64,000 nucleotides of DNA from Thermococcus sp. AM4 (GTDB taxonomy: Archaea; Methanobacteriota_B; Thermococci; Thermococcales; Thermococcaceae). Within the stretch, counting starts at the first letter, position 1. The number at the start of each line of letters is the position of its first letter. Both the position numbers and the translations under genes were made by a program. Positions 1-8,459 of the stretch are shown here, piece after piece. The notes under the pieces were generated by a model that saw only the letters and a list, made by a program, of their open reading frames with translations, ran no database searches and had not been told where the DNA came from. Location of the stretch: contig NC_016051.1 of the NCBI RefSeq assembly GCF_000151205.2, forward strand, positions 682,001-746,000, in the 5' to 3' direction.

Positions 1-1993
1 ATTCACACCCGATGAGATACAGGCCATCAGGGACTGGTTCGCCCAGGGCGGCAAAGTCCTCTGGGTAGCAGCTGACAGCGACTACGGAAGCGGCGTCCAG
101 GCCCAGGACATAGCGGACAGCCTCCTCGAGCAGCTCGGATACGGAAACCTTAGAGTCGACCTCTGTTCAGTTGAAGACCCGAGCAGCAACGCCGGCGCAG
201 GATACCGTGTTGTTGGTCACGTTAACCCCGATCCTGACACACCCTTCAGGGGAATGCTCACCGAGGGCTTCCTCCACGGTGGAAAGGTCCTCTACCACGG
301 TCCTGGTGTTGTTGCCTGGGTTGACGAGAACGGAACCTGGCACCCGCTCAACGAGACCTCAAAGCCGCCACTCACCTACAGGATTGTGGTGACCAGCGAG
401 AACGGTACGATCGTCGAGAACAACGACCCAATGGCCAACGCTTACCTCGCCGGTGACACTGGAGTGTTTACCCTTCTCGCGGCCCAGATCGTCCCGCTCA
501 ACGGTACCCAGAGCCTGCTCATCGTCAGCGGCGAGAGCCCGTACGGTGATTATGAGCCAACCTGGAGCCCGCTTTACCACGGGGTCGCGCTTGACGGTCC
601 ACAGTTCGTCAGCAACATACTCCACTGGGCGGCGGTAGTCGCCAAGTACGGTGCGCCCGAGAAGGTGTTCTCGATCTCGGATCCCGTTGGTGACGACCAC
701 GGTCCGGGAACCTACACATATCCAACCGACCCCGTCTTCAACAAGACCGGACTCTTCGACCTTACCGGTGTGGACATCCTCAAGGCCGGTGACAAGTACA
801 TATTCAGCTTCCACTTCAAGAACCTCGGAGGCAACCCGTGGAACGGACCGAACGGCTTCAGCCTGCAGATAATCGAAGCCTACTTCGACTTCAAGGACGG
901 AGGCAACACCTCAGCAATAAAGATGGCCGACAATGGACCCGGAAGCAACGTTAACCTCGACCCGAACCACCCGTGGGACCTCGCCTTCAGGGTTTACGGA
1001 TGGGGCAAGGCCCTCGTTCTTCCGAACGGAACCGTTCTTGACGACATCGACGTGTTCGCCGACCAGGGCCAGAACACCATCAACGTTGTCGTTCCGGCCA
1101 AGTACTTCGGCGACGGCCTCAAGGTTGAGGGCATCAAGTTCCCGAGGCTTGCCGTTCTCGTTGGCAGCCAGGACGGTTACGGTGTTGACCAGTGGCGTGA
1201 TGTTCAGGTTAACGCTTCCCAGTGGAGGATTGGTGGTGGTGACGCTGACGCTATTATAGCTGGCGTTGCCCCGCGCGTCATGGACCTCCTCGTCCCAGAC
1301 TGGTTCTCCCCAAGCCAGGAGGAGCAGCTCAGCAGCTACAACGCCAGCGCAGGAAAGAGGGCCACCGTTGACATGATCCCGGTCGTTCCAACCGGCTACC
1401 TCACGATAACCAGCGATCCGGTTAACGCCACCGTTACCATCGACGGAACCGTCGTCGGAAAGACCCCCATAGAGAAGCTTGAACTCCCGGCCGGACTTCA
1501 CAACGTCGTCCTCAAGCTCGACGGCTACAAGGATGAGGAGTTCAGCGTCTCAATCCAGGCCGGAAAGACCCTCGAGGTTCCGGTGACCCTCTCAAAGCTC
1601 ACCGGAATGCTTACCATAATCACCGACCCGAGCGGCGCCGAGGTCTACATCGACGGCAAGAAGGTTGGAGAGACCCCGCTCGAGCAGTACGTCCTTCCGA
1701 TCGGAACCCACAAGGTCGTGATCAAGAAGGACGGCTACAAGGAGGAGAGCTTTGACGTCTCCATCCAGGCCAACAAGGAGCTGAAGTTCACCTACACCCT
1801 CAGCCCGATTCAGACAACTACTACCACGACCACTACCACGACCACCACAACAACTACAACTACCACCAGCACCACCGAGTCCACAACGACTACCACTACC
1901 ACGACCACTACCGGTGGTGGCAAGGGCTTCTGCGGTCCGGCCGCCATAGTCGGCCTCGCAATAATCCCGCTCCTCCTCAGGAGGAGGAAGTGA
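1..1993 (+). CDS. Large cell-surface protein with DOMON-like, two PEGA domains and CGP-CTERM anchor (5' partial)
   Basis: The reading frame is already open at base 2 and runs 663 codons to TGA, so the true start lies outside the window. The first ~110 codons look like a GATase/DUF4350-type fold. From about codon 225 to 450 there is a beta-rich region like the DOMON-type C-terminal domain of glucodextranase and amylopullulanase, with an acidic GDDHGPG motif. Two PEGA repeats follow (about 1390-1590 and 1600-1800), each with a YIDG or TIDG plus GxTP pattern. Then come a Thr-rich, likely glycosylated stalk (about 1814-1911) and a tail with FCGPAA, a hydrophobic helix and RRRK. That tail is the CGP-CTERM signal known in Thermococcales, so the protein should be anchored outside the cell. 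A role in polysaccharide binding or use is inferred from the DOMON-like part only. Confidence 0.85.
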   Translation, partial: FTPDEIQAIRDWFAQGGKVLWVAADSDYGSGVQAQDIADSLLEQLGYGNLRVDLCSVEDPSSNAGAGYRVVGHVNPDPDTPFRGMLTEGFLHGGKVLYHGPGVVAWVDENGTWHPLNETSKPPLTYRIVVTSENGTIVENNDPMANAYLAGDTGVFTLLAAQIVPLNGTQSLLIVSGESPYGDYEPTWSPLYHGVALDGPQFVSNILHWAAVVAKYGAPEKVFSISDPVGDDHGPGTYTYPTDPVFNKTGLFDLTGVDILKAGDKYIFSFHFKNLGGNPWNGPNGFSLQIIEAYFDFKDGGNTSAIKMADNGPGSNVNLDPNHPWDLAFRVYGWGKALVLPNGTVLDDIDVFADQGQNTINVVVPAKYFGDGLKVEGIKFPRLAVLVGSQDGYGVDQWRDVQVNASQWRIGGGDADAIIAGVAPRVMDLLVPDWFSPSQEEQLSSYNASAGKRATVDMIPVVPTGYLTITSDPVNATVTIDGTVVGKTPIEKLELPAGLHNVVLKLDGYKDEEFSVSIQAGKTLEVPVTLSKLTGMLTIITDPSGAEVYIDGKKVGETPLEQYVLPIGTHKVVIKKDGYKEESFDVSIQANKELKFTYTLSPIQTTTTTTTTTTTTTTTTTTSTTESTTTTTTTTTTGGGKGFCGPAAIVGLAIIPLLLRRRK

Positions 1994-1997
1994 ACCC

Positions 1998-2017
1998 TTT
2001 CCTTTTGTTTTATTTTC
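1998..2017 (+). terminator. Oligo-T terminator of the surface protein gene
   Basis: A T-rich run interrupted only by single G, A and C bases begins five bases after the TGA of the surface-protein gene. Transcription in Thermococcales ends at oligo-T stretches without needing a hairpin, and the next gene is convergent, so a terminator here fits. Confidence 0.5.
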
Positions 2018-2031
2018 CCGCGTTTCTGAGT

Positions 2032-2673
2032 TCAAAGGGCATTCAGAAGAGGGGCTATTTCTTTGTCGATTGGAACCGAATGCTCCCCGAGGAGACCAAC
2101 CAGCTCTCCAGGCGCCCGCAGAAGGGATATGCCCAGACGATAGTGTCCCCTGTAGGAAGTGACCCGAGCGACCATGAGGTATTCAAACAGCTCCGGGAAC
2201 TCAAAGTACCGCCTGAACTCGCCGAAGAGATCCAGTTCGTTGAGAACTAGAGGTGTATGAGTCAGAACCAGGGTTAAATCCCGCTCACTGGCTTTCTCAA
2301 GTACTTTTACAACAGCCGAGCCGTTTTTGCCGTCCAGCAGGGGAAACCCAGAGACCACCAGTGCCGAACCGGGCTCAACAAAATCCATGGCCCCGATTAC
2401 ATCCTGGAGGCGGTACGTTTTCCCAAAATGGAAGTTTCCTGTATCGCTCACGATCCTGCGGATCACCAGGGGAGAAAAACCACCGCCGACCTGAACGTGG
2501 TAAACCTTTCCCCCTTCAAGGAGGGCGGCCTCGAGGTAGGCGAGGAGAAAGACCTCCGAGAGTTCATCGGAGAATAGCATGGCAATGGAGCTACCCCTCT
2601 CTATCCCAAGGGGAAAACCCTCGAAGGGGATTATCTTCTCCCTTTCCTCCGGGACGGTGAAAATCAGCGCCAT
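2032..2673 (-). CDS. RecA/RadB-like protein lacking Walker A
   Basis: This is a 213-residue protein of unknown function. The ATG at 2673 is chosen; a GTG lies just before it, and a TATA element at 2694-2703 implies a leaderless transcript. The start has the layout of RadB/KaiC ATPases: GFPLGIERGSSIAMLF, then a helix, then GGKVYHVQVGG, as in the GGI-E-G, P-loop and second-strand order of that fold. However, the P-loop GxxGxGKT is replaced by LFSDELSE, so normal nucleotide binding is unlikely. A later SALVVSG strand resembles a Walker B strand. It may be a structural or regulatory paralogue of RadA/RadB-like proteins. The fold is my inference from pattern only. Confidence 0.7.
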   Translation of the reverse strand: MALIFTVPEEREKIIPFEGFPLGIERGSSIAMLFSDELSEVFLLAYLEAALLEGGKVYHVQVGGGFSPLVIRRIVSDTGNFHFGKTYRLQDVIGAMDFVEPGSALVVSGFPLLDGKNGSAVVKVLEKASERDLTLVLTHTPLVLNELDLFGEFRRYFEFPELFEYLMVARVTSYRGHYRLGISLLRAPGELVGLLGEHSVPIDKEIAPLLNAL

Positions 2674-2736
2674 CACCCAGTGAAGGGCGTGAACCTATTT
2701 ATACCTTGCGTTCCGTCCGGACAAAATAGAAGAGAG

Positions 2737-3117
2737 TCAAAGGACGGCCGAGATTGCGAACAGGATCACCGCGTTGATGACTATCGCAAGGATCACCGCG
2801 AGGAGCCACGCCACGAAGGCCCTGAGCCAGCCTGTGTTGAAGACGGTCTTAATGACCCAGAGGTACGCTATAAAGGCCAGGATGAAATTGATAACCGGCA
2901 GAAAAACGAATATTGCCCCGACTATCATCGCCAGGATTCCACCGCCGAGTATTGCGATCAGGCTTTTTCCGAGGGTAACGTTCTCTATTCCTGCGAGCTT
3001 TGCCCCCATCTCCATGAAGAACGCGGCGATGAGCAGGCTCAGCAGGGCGGAAACGAGTATTACGGTTATGCTGAAGCCGGCGAGGGTCAGTCCCTCCATA
3101 CCACCGTGCACGGGCAT
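2737..3117 (-). CDS. Small integral membrane protein, unknown
   Basis: A 126-residue protein with about four hydrophobic helices (roughly residues 10-35, 50-75, 75-95 and 100-125) and very few charges. I do not recognise the family. The ATG at 3117 is preferred over a GTG at 3126 because GGTGATCGCG stands directly before it as a ribosome site. A TATA element (CCTTATAAAG, plus strand 3140-3149) lies upstream. It is transcribed alone, leftward, between Trm1 and the RecA-like gene. Confidence 0.75.
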   Translation of the reverse strand: MPVHGGMEGLTLAGFSITVILVSALLSLLIAAFFMEMGAKLAGIENVTLGKSLIAILGGGILAMIVGAIFVFLPVINFILAFIAYLWVIKTVFNTGWLRAFVAWLLAVILAIVINAVILFAISAVL

Positions 3118-3166
3118 CGCGATCACCGGGGCATATTAAGCCTTATAAAGTAATAAGTCTTGTCCC

Positions 3167-4303
3167 TCACTTTGCCATGCTCCGGAGCACGACCTCGAAG
3201 GGCGCGTTCGTCTTTATGGCTGTCGGGGAAAAGTGCGTTCTCGTTGCCTCAAAACCAAGGGAGCGGAGCCTCTCGATAACACTCGTAACCTTCATAACCT
3301 CAAGGCCGTTTCTCCTCGCAAGCGCGTGGGTGTCGTAATGAAACGGCACGTCGAGCTCCTCAGCCAGAAGTGATAGGAATTGGAGGGTTTTTCTGTGGGA
3401 TATAGACTCCTCGGAGGTCTTGGCGAGTCTCAGGAGTTCCTCGATGAACGCCCCGTTCTTAAGCGATCCGAGCCACATCGGCCCGTACGCTCCCTCATTT
3501 CCGGGGAGGAATCCCCTCTCGTATCTGAACTCCCCCCGCTCATCCTGCCAGAGGTAGCCCAGTAGGTCAACGCTCTCATCGGCCTTTTTTGCCCCGCTCT
3601 TAAGCCGCAGAAATACCCGGAAGTAGTGGTCCCTGTAATAGGCAAGCAGAACCTCAACACCGAGATCGTATTTGGCCGCATACCTGACGATTGTGCCTAT
3701 CAGGATCCTGAGGCCCGCTTCGTGGCAGAGCTCGCCGCGAATTGGCTCGGCGAGGTATTTTCTCAGACATGCCCTCCGGTAGGCCCCGCAGAGAACCCCT
3801 GTATCGGTCGCCGTGACACCGAGAAAGCCCCTTCTCTTCACGGAGCGGAGGGCCGAATCAAGGAATTCCACGGGCGATCCGAACGGATCCAGGTCTATAA
3901 AGTCGAAGTACCTGAAGTTCTCGGACATGATCCTATTTGCATCGCCAAGGGTTACAAAGAGACGTTTTTCCGGCAGCTTGAGCTCTGCCATACCCTCCAT
4001 GACCTCGGGTGTCAATCCAAAGTTAAGTTCAAGGTTCTTGAGGATCAGGCGGAAGGCTTCTTCGTTAATATCGTTCATCCAGACTTCTCTCGCGGACGTT
4101 TCAAGGGAGTATCTGAGACCCCTGATTCCTGTTGCCGAGAGCGCATCGAGAACGCGCCCGGGAGAGAGAGCCTTCACGACCAGAACGCTGATGTCCCTGT
4201 TGAGCGCCATCACGGGATTGTAGAAAACCGGCGCGTCGTATATTCTCTCCGCCTTCGGAACCAGTACCCTCGCGAGTCCCTCTCTGATCTCCACAAGCTC
4301 CAT
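3167..4303 (-). CDS. trm1: tRNA (guanine(26)-N2)-dimethyltransferase Trm1
   Basis: A 378-residue class I SAM methyltransferase that makes N2,N2-dimethylguanosine at position 26 of tRNA. The sequence shows the Trm1 start ([12 protein letters not shown], then [14 protein letters not shown]), the SAM loop [14 protein letters not shown], the acidic DIN after beta-2, and the catalytic DLDPFGSP motif. The length fits archaeal Trm1, and a C-terminal alpha/beta domain is present. The ATG follows GGTGGGAGA. The m22G26 modification stabilises tRNA folding, which suits a hyperthermophile. It appears to be monocistronic. Confidence 0.95.
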   Translation of the reverse strand: MELVEIREGLARVLVPKAERIYDAPVFYNPVMALNRDISVLVVKALSPGRVLDALSATGIRGLRYSLETSAREVWMNDINEEAFRLILKNLELNFGLTPEVMEGMAELKLPEKRLFVTLGDANRIMSENFRYFDFIDLDPFGSPVEFLDSALRSVKRRGFLGVTATDTGVLCGAYRRACLRKYLAEPIRGELCHEAGLRILIGTIVRYAAKYDLGVEVLLAYYRDHYFRVFLRLKSGAKKADESVDLLGYLWQDERGEFRYERGFLPGNEGAYGPMWLGSLKNGAFIEELLRLAKTSEESISHRKTLQFLSLLAEELDVPFHYDTHALARRNGLEVMKVTSVIERLRSLGFEATRTHFSPTAIKTNAPFEVVLRSMAK

Positions 4304-4335
4304 TCTCCCACCGGAAAAAGAAATGATGGAGGGAT

Positions 4336-4602
4336 TTAAAGGATTTCGACGTAATCACCGAGGGCCTGGCCCGGGAGGCCGGGCTTGAAGTAGGCCTTGA
4401 CCTCCCCACGGTTGCCGTGGGCCCTGAGAATCTTTCCGAAAATTTTCCTGCCTGTTGGAGTTCTCCACACGACCTTCCTGCCGATGAGGGCGCTCGCCCC
4501 GGCCCTGTCTTCGACGCCGATCGGCTTGAGAATCATGTGGTGGTTGTGCCTGTGCTCGTGGGAACCGGCGTAGGCGAGGATCAGAGCCTTCCTCGTGCTC
4601 AT
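4336..4602 (-). CDS. rpl35ae: 50S ribosomal protein L35Ae
   Basis: An 88-residue large-subunit protein. The diagnostic pieces are [34 protein letters not shown] and the end motif [14 protein letters not shown], as in Pyrococcus L35Ae. The open frame extends 26 codons further up, but the ATG at 4602, preceded by GGGTGAGGGTC, matches the family length. On the minus strand an AATTTTAAAAATCC TATA element lies about 30 bases upstream and is close to the divergent promoter of the secreted-protein gene. Confidence 0.93.
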   Translation of the reverse strand: MSTRKALILAYAGSHEHRHNHHMILKPIGVEDRAGASALIGRKVVWRTPTGRKIFGKILRAHGNRGEVKAYFKPGLPGQALGDYVEIL

Positions 4603-4661
4603 GACCCTCACCCGGAAAGAGGTATGAACGTGGATTTTTAAAATTTGCCGACCTTGAAAAA

Positions 4662-4671
4662 ACTTTTTAAA
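4662..4671 (+). promoter_or_regulatory. TATA box of the 4699 secreted-protein gene
   Basis: CTTTTTAAAG lies about 28 bases before the ATG at 4699, and no ribosome site is seen between them. This spacing fits a leaderless archaeal transcript. A second TATA element for divergent L35Ae (TTTTTAAAATTT, near 4635-4646) lies just to the left. Confidence 0.55.
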
Positions 4672-4698
4672 GAATACCAACTACTCACGGCGATTAAA

Positions 4699-5136
4699 AT
4701 GAAGGCCAGGGCTATCCTTGGGGTTGCTCTCGGGCTATGGTTGGTCTTCCTGTTTGTACTTCCCTCAAGCGCGGGTGAGGTATCATCAGTACCCAAGGTC
4801 AACGCAACCTTGAACTGCTCCCCGATAAAGGTTACTGCAGTTAACACAGGTGGGGGAATTCATTTTATAGCCAACGGAACCTGCGAGGGATACATAATCA
4901 ACCCCACCAAACTAAACCTGTCGCCGAGCCAGAGCGTTTACCACCTTGGCCACTGGAACGTTACAGGCCCGTTCCATCGCGATTACAGCATACTCCGCGT
5001 TCAGGAGAACGTTTACAGGCCGGGGGAGCTCATTCCGATCACGGTACATTTCAAGATGGGGTATAAGCCAAGAGACCTGCTCTGGTGGGCTTTAAGACAC
5101 GATTCCATAAACGTGAGCCTCTACCAGTTCATCTAG
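4699..5136 (+). CDS. Secreted protein, unknown; probably N-terminal part of a disrupted gene
   Basis: A 145-residue product that begins with a clear signal peptide (MKAR, a hydrophobic core, then PSSAGEV). The exported part is Asn/Thr-rich with several N-glycosylation sequons and two cysteines (NCS, GTC). No family is recognised. It ends at TAG 5134-5136. Just after it, another frame carries coding-like sequence that leads into the membrane protein at 5232 without a usable start codon. This suggests the two were once one gene: signal peptide, ectodomain, then membrane helices. Base composition is AT-richer than in the neighbours. Confidence 0.6.
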   Translation: MKARAILGVALGLWLVFLFVLPSSAGEVSSVPKVNATLNCSPIKVTAVNTGGGIHFIANGTCEGYIINPTKLNLSPSQSVYHLGHWNVTGPFHRDYSILRVQENVYRPGELIPITVHFKMGYKPRDLLWWALRHDSINVSLYQFI

Positions 5137-5231
5137 TTCCATCCCATTGGTGAAAAAATTCCGACTACATAATAACTATCGACACGTACTGGAGAGGGAC
5201 CCTCCCTGTCGAGATTGACTGGGCAAGTGTT

Positions 5232-5876
5232 TTGGGGGGATTACTTTTTAAAATCCCCATTCTCCTTGGGTTTGTAATCGCCCCCATAGTTGCGGTTACC
5301 GTTAAAGGAAAACGGCTTGGATACACCATCTGGAACGCGGGCTTTTTCTTCGGCTGGCTGGTCGCTCCTGCAATTGCCTCAACGAGTTTAAAAACACAGA
5401 TTGGAAGCTTTATAGTCGTTCAGCTCTTGTTTATGGCAGTTTGGTTTTCCTCAGTAAACTACGCTTCACATATAACATTATCCAAGCCAGCAAAAACCCC
5501 TGGAAACGTTGCAGTCGCCCTTTATTTTATAACAGCCGCGTTTTCCTTCGCCTGGGCAATAAAAACAGAGGACAGTCTCTCCGCCCTTGGTCTATTCCTC
5601 CTGATCTGGATTTTTGGCGTTTTGCTCACGATGGGAATCCATAAGGGCCTCGATGAGCTCAAGGCCAATAAGGAAGAGATGAATCCAAGCTCCCTGGGTG
5701 TACTGCTTTTCATGGCGTACGTTCCATTCCTCTTTCTCTGGGGCGGTGTTATGAAGTCAGACCAGCTCACGCTTTTTGCCACCGTATTTTTCGGAGTCGC
5801 CCTGCTCGCAGGTGTGTTGATAACAAAACACTGCTGGGAAAAGAATAATATACACGAACCGCCCAACCTCTACTAG
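5232..5876 (+). CDS. Membrane protein, unknown; probable C-terminal part of the same disrupted gene
   Basis: Up to 214 residues with about six hydrophobic helices and a short charged tail. The first start in this frame is TTG 5232, without a ribosome site. The frame stays open back to a TGA at 5151, and the upstream codons read DYIITIDTYWRGTLPVEIDW, a plausible extracellular strand pair that runs straight into the first helix. One added A in the A6 run at 5153-5158 would place this frame in phase with the secreted gene, leaving only the TAG at 5134 as a block. I read this as a pseudogene or a sequence error, not as an independent gene. Confidence 0.5.
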   Translation: MGGLLFKIPILLGFVIAPIVAVTVKGKRLGYTIWNAGFFFGWLVAPAIASTSLKTQIGSFIVVQLLFMAVWFSSVNYASHITLSKPAKTPGNVAVALYFITAAFSFAWAIKTEDSLSALGLFLLIWIFGVLLTMGIHKGLDELKANKEEMNPSSLGVLLFMAYVPFLFLWGGVMKSDQLTLFATVFFGVALLAGVLITKHCWEKNNIHEPPNLY

Positions 5877-5884
5877 TGCTCCCC

Positions 5885-6457
5885 ATGCTCGGCTTCCTGA
5901 GGAAGAGAAAGCTCAGAAAACTCAGGCAAAAGAGTAAAGAAACCCTCGTCATGCACATAGGGGACACGCCGGAGCGCGTTTACCCCTTTCTTGAAAGTCT
6001 CATCGAGGAGTTTCGGCCGGACGTTGTTATCCACACCGGGGACCTGGTCGACAACGTCAAGCTCGAACGGAGGCCCGACTTAAAACCGACCTATGAAGCC
6101 GGTCTGCGAAAGCTCGCGCGAATCCTCAAAGGTTCCGGCGCGAGGCTCTACATAGTTCCGGGCAACGAGGACGACCCGGAACTCTTACGGCGGTTCTTCG
6201 GGGAGAACTTGATTGAGCCGGGAAGCGTCGTCGAGATTGGCGGGAAGACCTTCGCCCTCGGCCACTGCTGGAGGGACGTTGCCGGTAAAGCTGCCGATTT
6301 CAAGCTCTACGGCCACAATTTCAAGGTCATTCCGAAGGGTTTGAACGCGATTCTCGGCGTCAACTTCATCTTCCTGCCGAGCGGGAGGGTCGTGAAGGTG
6401 GACTACCCCGTGGGAACCGACACCGCTCGCGGTTACAAGCTCAGGAGGGGATTGTGA
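5885..6457 (+). CDS. Calcineurin-like metallophosphoesterase with altered metal motifs
   Basis: A 190-residue protein with the order of motifs of the metallophosphoesterase superfamily: HIGDTPE, then VVIHTGDLVDN, then VPGNEDD, then LGHCW and LYGHNF. Compared with the usual DxH, GDxxD, GNHD, GH and GHTH set, the histidines of the first, third and last motifs are changed (DTP, GNED, GHNF). The metal site may therefore be weaker or different. GTG 5876 overlaps the previous stop; ATG 5885 is chosen, although no strong ribosome site is seen for either. The next gene starts on this gene's stop codon, so the two form an operon. Confidence 0.75.
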   Translation: MLGFLRKRKLRKLRQKSKETLVMHIGDTPERVYPFLESLIEEFRPDVVIHTGDLVDNVKLERRPDLKPTYEAGLRKLARILKGSGARLYIVPGNEDDPELLRRFFGENLIEPGSVVEIGGKTFALGHCWRDVAGKAADFKLYGHNFKVIPKGLNAILGVNFIFLPSGRVVKVDYPVGTDTARGYKLRRGL

Positions 6458-7449
6458 TGAGGTTGCTCCGCTTCGGTCCCTCCATCGTGTTCCTGAGGGG
6501 GGACGTTGAGAGACTGAAATCCGGAATCCGGGAGCTTTTTGGCGTTGAGGAGATTCCAACTGAGGAGGCAATAAGGGAGAGCAGCGAGTTCGAGACGATA
6601 CTGCTCGTTACACCGCCGAAAGAGACCCGGACGATACCGCCGGAGACGGGCTTTCTGATAAGGAGGGGAGCGAAGGTTGTTCTCGCAGAGGTAGCGAACA
6701 GCAAGCTACCCGTTGAGAGGATAGAGATTGAGAGCACGATAATCCTCCTTCGCGTCCCTGAGAAGGTCGACGAGGCCCTGAAGCTGCTCGCCGAGAAGTT
6801 CGAAGGCGAGGTAATGACCCAGCTCGACGCCCTGAACCTCGGCGAGGCCTGCGATACCGTGATTTCCGTTACGAGGAAGAAACTGAGCTCGCCAATAGGG
6901 CCGGAAGATGTGGAAGGGGCAGTTCTCGTGAGGAAGGACTTCCTGAGCGTTTACCGGGAACTGCTAATTGACACCCCTCTGCTGCTATTTAAACTCCTGC
7001 CAGAGTGGAACGAGCTGACGATAAAGCTCTACGACACCGAGAGACGCTACGAAGAGAACATCGAAAGGTTGATCCTCGTCATAGAGGATCTCGACCTCGG
7101 CTTCATCGTCGGCGAGGGCTGGGACTGGGACTACCCGAGGCCATTCATGCGCGTTCCCGTTTACAAGCTCAAGCTCCTGACGTGGGAAAAACCGGAGCGC
7201 GTGAAGTTCCTGCTGAAGGGGCTCGAATACAGGGGCTACAAGAGGCTCTGCGACATAGACGTCTTCGTGGAGGGCAAGAAGATAGCCTGGGTAAAGCTCG
7301 GGAAGTTCAAGTCGAAGTTCGAGCTGGCCGAGAAGGCCAGGGAGGAACTCGAAAAGCTTCTGAGTGAAGACGTTCGGAAAAAGCTCCACGAGATCGAGGA
7401 GAAGCTCTTGGAGAGCTCCGGCAAAAAAGCTGAGACTAAAGCTTCCTGA
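6457..7449 (+). CDS. Conserved hypothetical protein, Thermococcales type
   Basis: A 330-residue, mostly charged soluble protein. I recognise no domain. Visible features are an alpha/beta first half, a WDWDYPRP motif near residue 230, a basic segment around LKGLEYRGYKRL, and a Lys/Glu-rich helical tail that may form a coiled coil (about residues 285-330). It overlaps the phosphoesterase stop by one base, behind GGAGGGGATTGTG, so the two are co-translated. Its end overlaps the convergent RNA methyltransferase by 14 bases. Confidence 0.75.
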   Translation: MRLLRFGPSIVFLRGDVERLKSGIRELFGVEEIPTEEAIRESSEFETILLVTPPKETRTIPPETGFLIRRGAKVVLAEVANSKLPVERIEIESTIILLRVPEKVDEALKLLAEKFEGEVMTQLDALNLGEACDTVISVTRKKLSSPIGPEDVEGAVLVRKDFLSVYRELLIDTPLLLFKLLPEWNELTIKLYDTERRYEENIERLILVIEDLDLGFIVGEGWDWDYPRPFMRVPVYKLKLLTWEKPERVKFLLKGLEYRGYKRLCDIDVFVEGKKIAWVKLGKFKSKFELAEKAREELEKLLSEDVRKKLHEIEEKLLESSGKKAETKAS

Positions 7450-8365
7450 GCTTCGCAACGAAGAAGCCGCTCGTTCCGTGTTTGTCAGGATAGAAGCGCC
7501 TCGCCTTCTTTATTTCCTCGCTCAGCTCGATTCCGAAGGGTTTAGTCAAAGCGGGCTCACCGTAGCGGAGGGGCAGCAGTTCAACGTCGAAGTTATCAAG
7601 AACCCACTGGATTACGAACTCGTTCTCCTCGGGCTCGAGGGAGCAGGTGGAGTAGACAAGGATTCCGCCCTTCCTGAGGACGCTTAAGGCCTTCTCAAGC
7701 ATCTTCATCTGGAGGTTCTGGCAGAATTTGACGTCCTCCATAGTTCTGTTAGCTTTCCGCTCGGGGTTCTTGTGTATGGTTCCAGAGCCGGTGCAGGGGG
7801 CATCGAGGAGGATTTTATCGAACTCAACGCCGAGTTCATCTATGTAGAGCGAAGAGCGGTGGAAGAGGACGGTGTTCGTAACGCCAAGGCGCGAGAGGTT
7901 GAGCCGGGTCTCCTTTAATCTGTCCTCGCCGACGTCGAAGGCGTAGATAATGCCCTCGTTTTCCATTAGCTGGGCCAGATAGCTTGTCTTTCCGCCCGGG
8001 GCGGAAGCCATGTCCGCAACGGTTTCACCGGGCTTTGGTTCGAGGGCAACGGGCGGATACATCGAACTGGCCTCCTGAATGTAGAGGAGACCGCTCAGAT
8101 ACTCAGGCGTGGAGGTAATCGAGAACGGCTCGCGCGTGAGGCAGAAACCTTCCCTCGCCCAGGGGACGCGCCTGAACTGGAAGCCCTTCTTGTTGAGGAG
8201 CTTGGTGAGCTTTGGAACCTCTATCCTGAGCGTGTTTACGCGGAAGCACCTCGGCAGGGGCTTCTCCATCGCCTCGGCAATAGCTAAGGCCCTCTCGCCC
8301 CAGAGCTCGTAATAGCGCTCCGCGAATGTCTTAGAGTAGCCGAGGCTAAAGAGCTTTTCGAGCAT
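7436..8365 (-). CDS. RNA cytosine-C5 methyltransferase, NSUN/RsmB family
   Basis: A 309-residue SAM-dependent methyltransferase that forms m5C in RNA. It has the SAM loop MASAPGGKTSYLA, the first cysteine motif DAPCTGSGT and the catalytic YSTCSLEPEENE. The short N-terminal region (MLEKLFSLGYS, then RYYELWGE) matches Pyrococcus PAB1947-type enzymes, which methylate tRNA C48/49; that assignment is by resemblance only. The open frame extends 28 codons upstream, but a TATA element (GTTTAAAATCC, 8386-8396) lies in that extension, so ATG 8365 is chosen and the mRNA is probably leaderless. Confidence 0.88.
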   Translation of the reverse strand: MLEKLFSLGYSKTFAERYYELWGERALAIAEAMEKPLPRCFRVNTLRIEVPKLTKLLNKKGFQFRRVPWAREGFCLTREPFSITSTPEYLSGLLYIQEASSMYPPVALEPKPGETVADMASAPGGKTSYLAQLMENEGIIYAFDVGEDRLKETRLNLSRLGVTNTVLFHRSSLYIDELGVEFDKILLDAPCTGSGTIHKNPERKANRTMEDVKFCQNLQMKMLEKALSVLRKGGILVYSTCSLEPEENEFVIQWVLDNFDVELLPLRYGEPALTKPFGIELSEEIKKARRFYPDKHGTSGFFVAKLRKL

Positions 8366-8424
8366 GGTGAGGAATTGGGGAGGGGGTTTAAAATCCTTCG
8401 TTTGTGCATGGACCACTCCCACGA

Positions 8425-8457
8425 ACTGAGAAAGGGAGAAAAGGGACAAAGCGAAAG
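8425..8457 (-). terminator. T-rich terminator of EF-2
   Basis: Reading leftward from the EF-2 stop, the strand shows four T-runs separated by C and G (TTTCG, TTTG, TTTTCTC, TTTCTC). This is the usual look of an archaeal terminator after a highly expressed gene. Confidence 0.4.
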
Positions 8458-8459
8458 GC

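Noticed and set aside
359-1501. Long antisense frames opposite the surface protein and other GC-rich genes (for example opposite EF-2, PAN and Top6B)
   Set aside because: They lack ribosome sites and family features, and arise because codons rich in G and C in the third position rarely give stops on the other strand.
1814-1911. ACN-rich microsatellite-like DNA
   Set aside because: It encodes the Thr-rich stalk of the surface protein in frame with mixed third bases; no separate repeat element is needed.
4645-4698. Earlier TTG start for the secreted protein
   Set aside because: The segment contains the TATA box and would place charged residues before the signal peptide.
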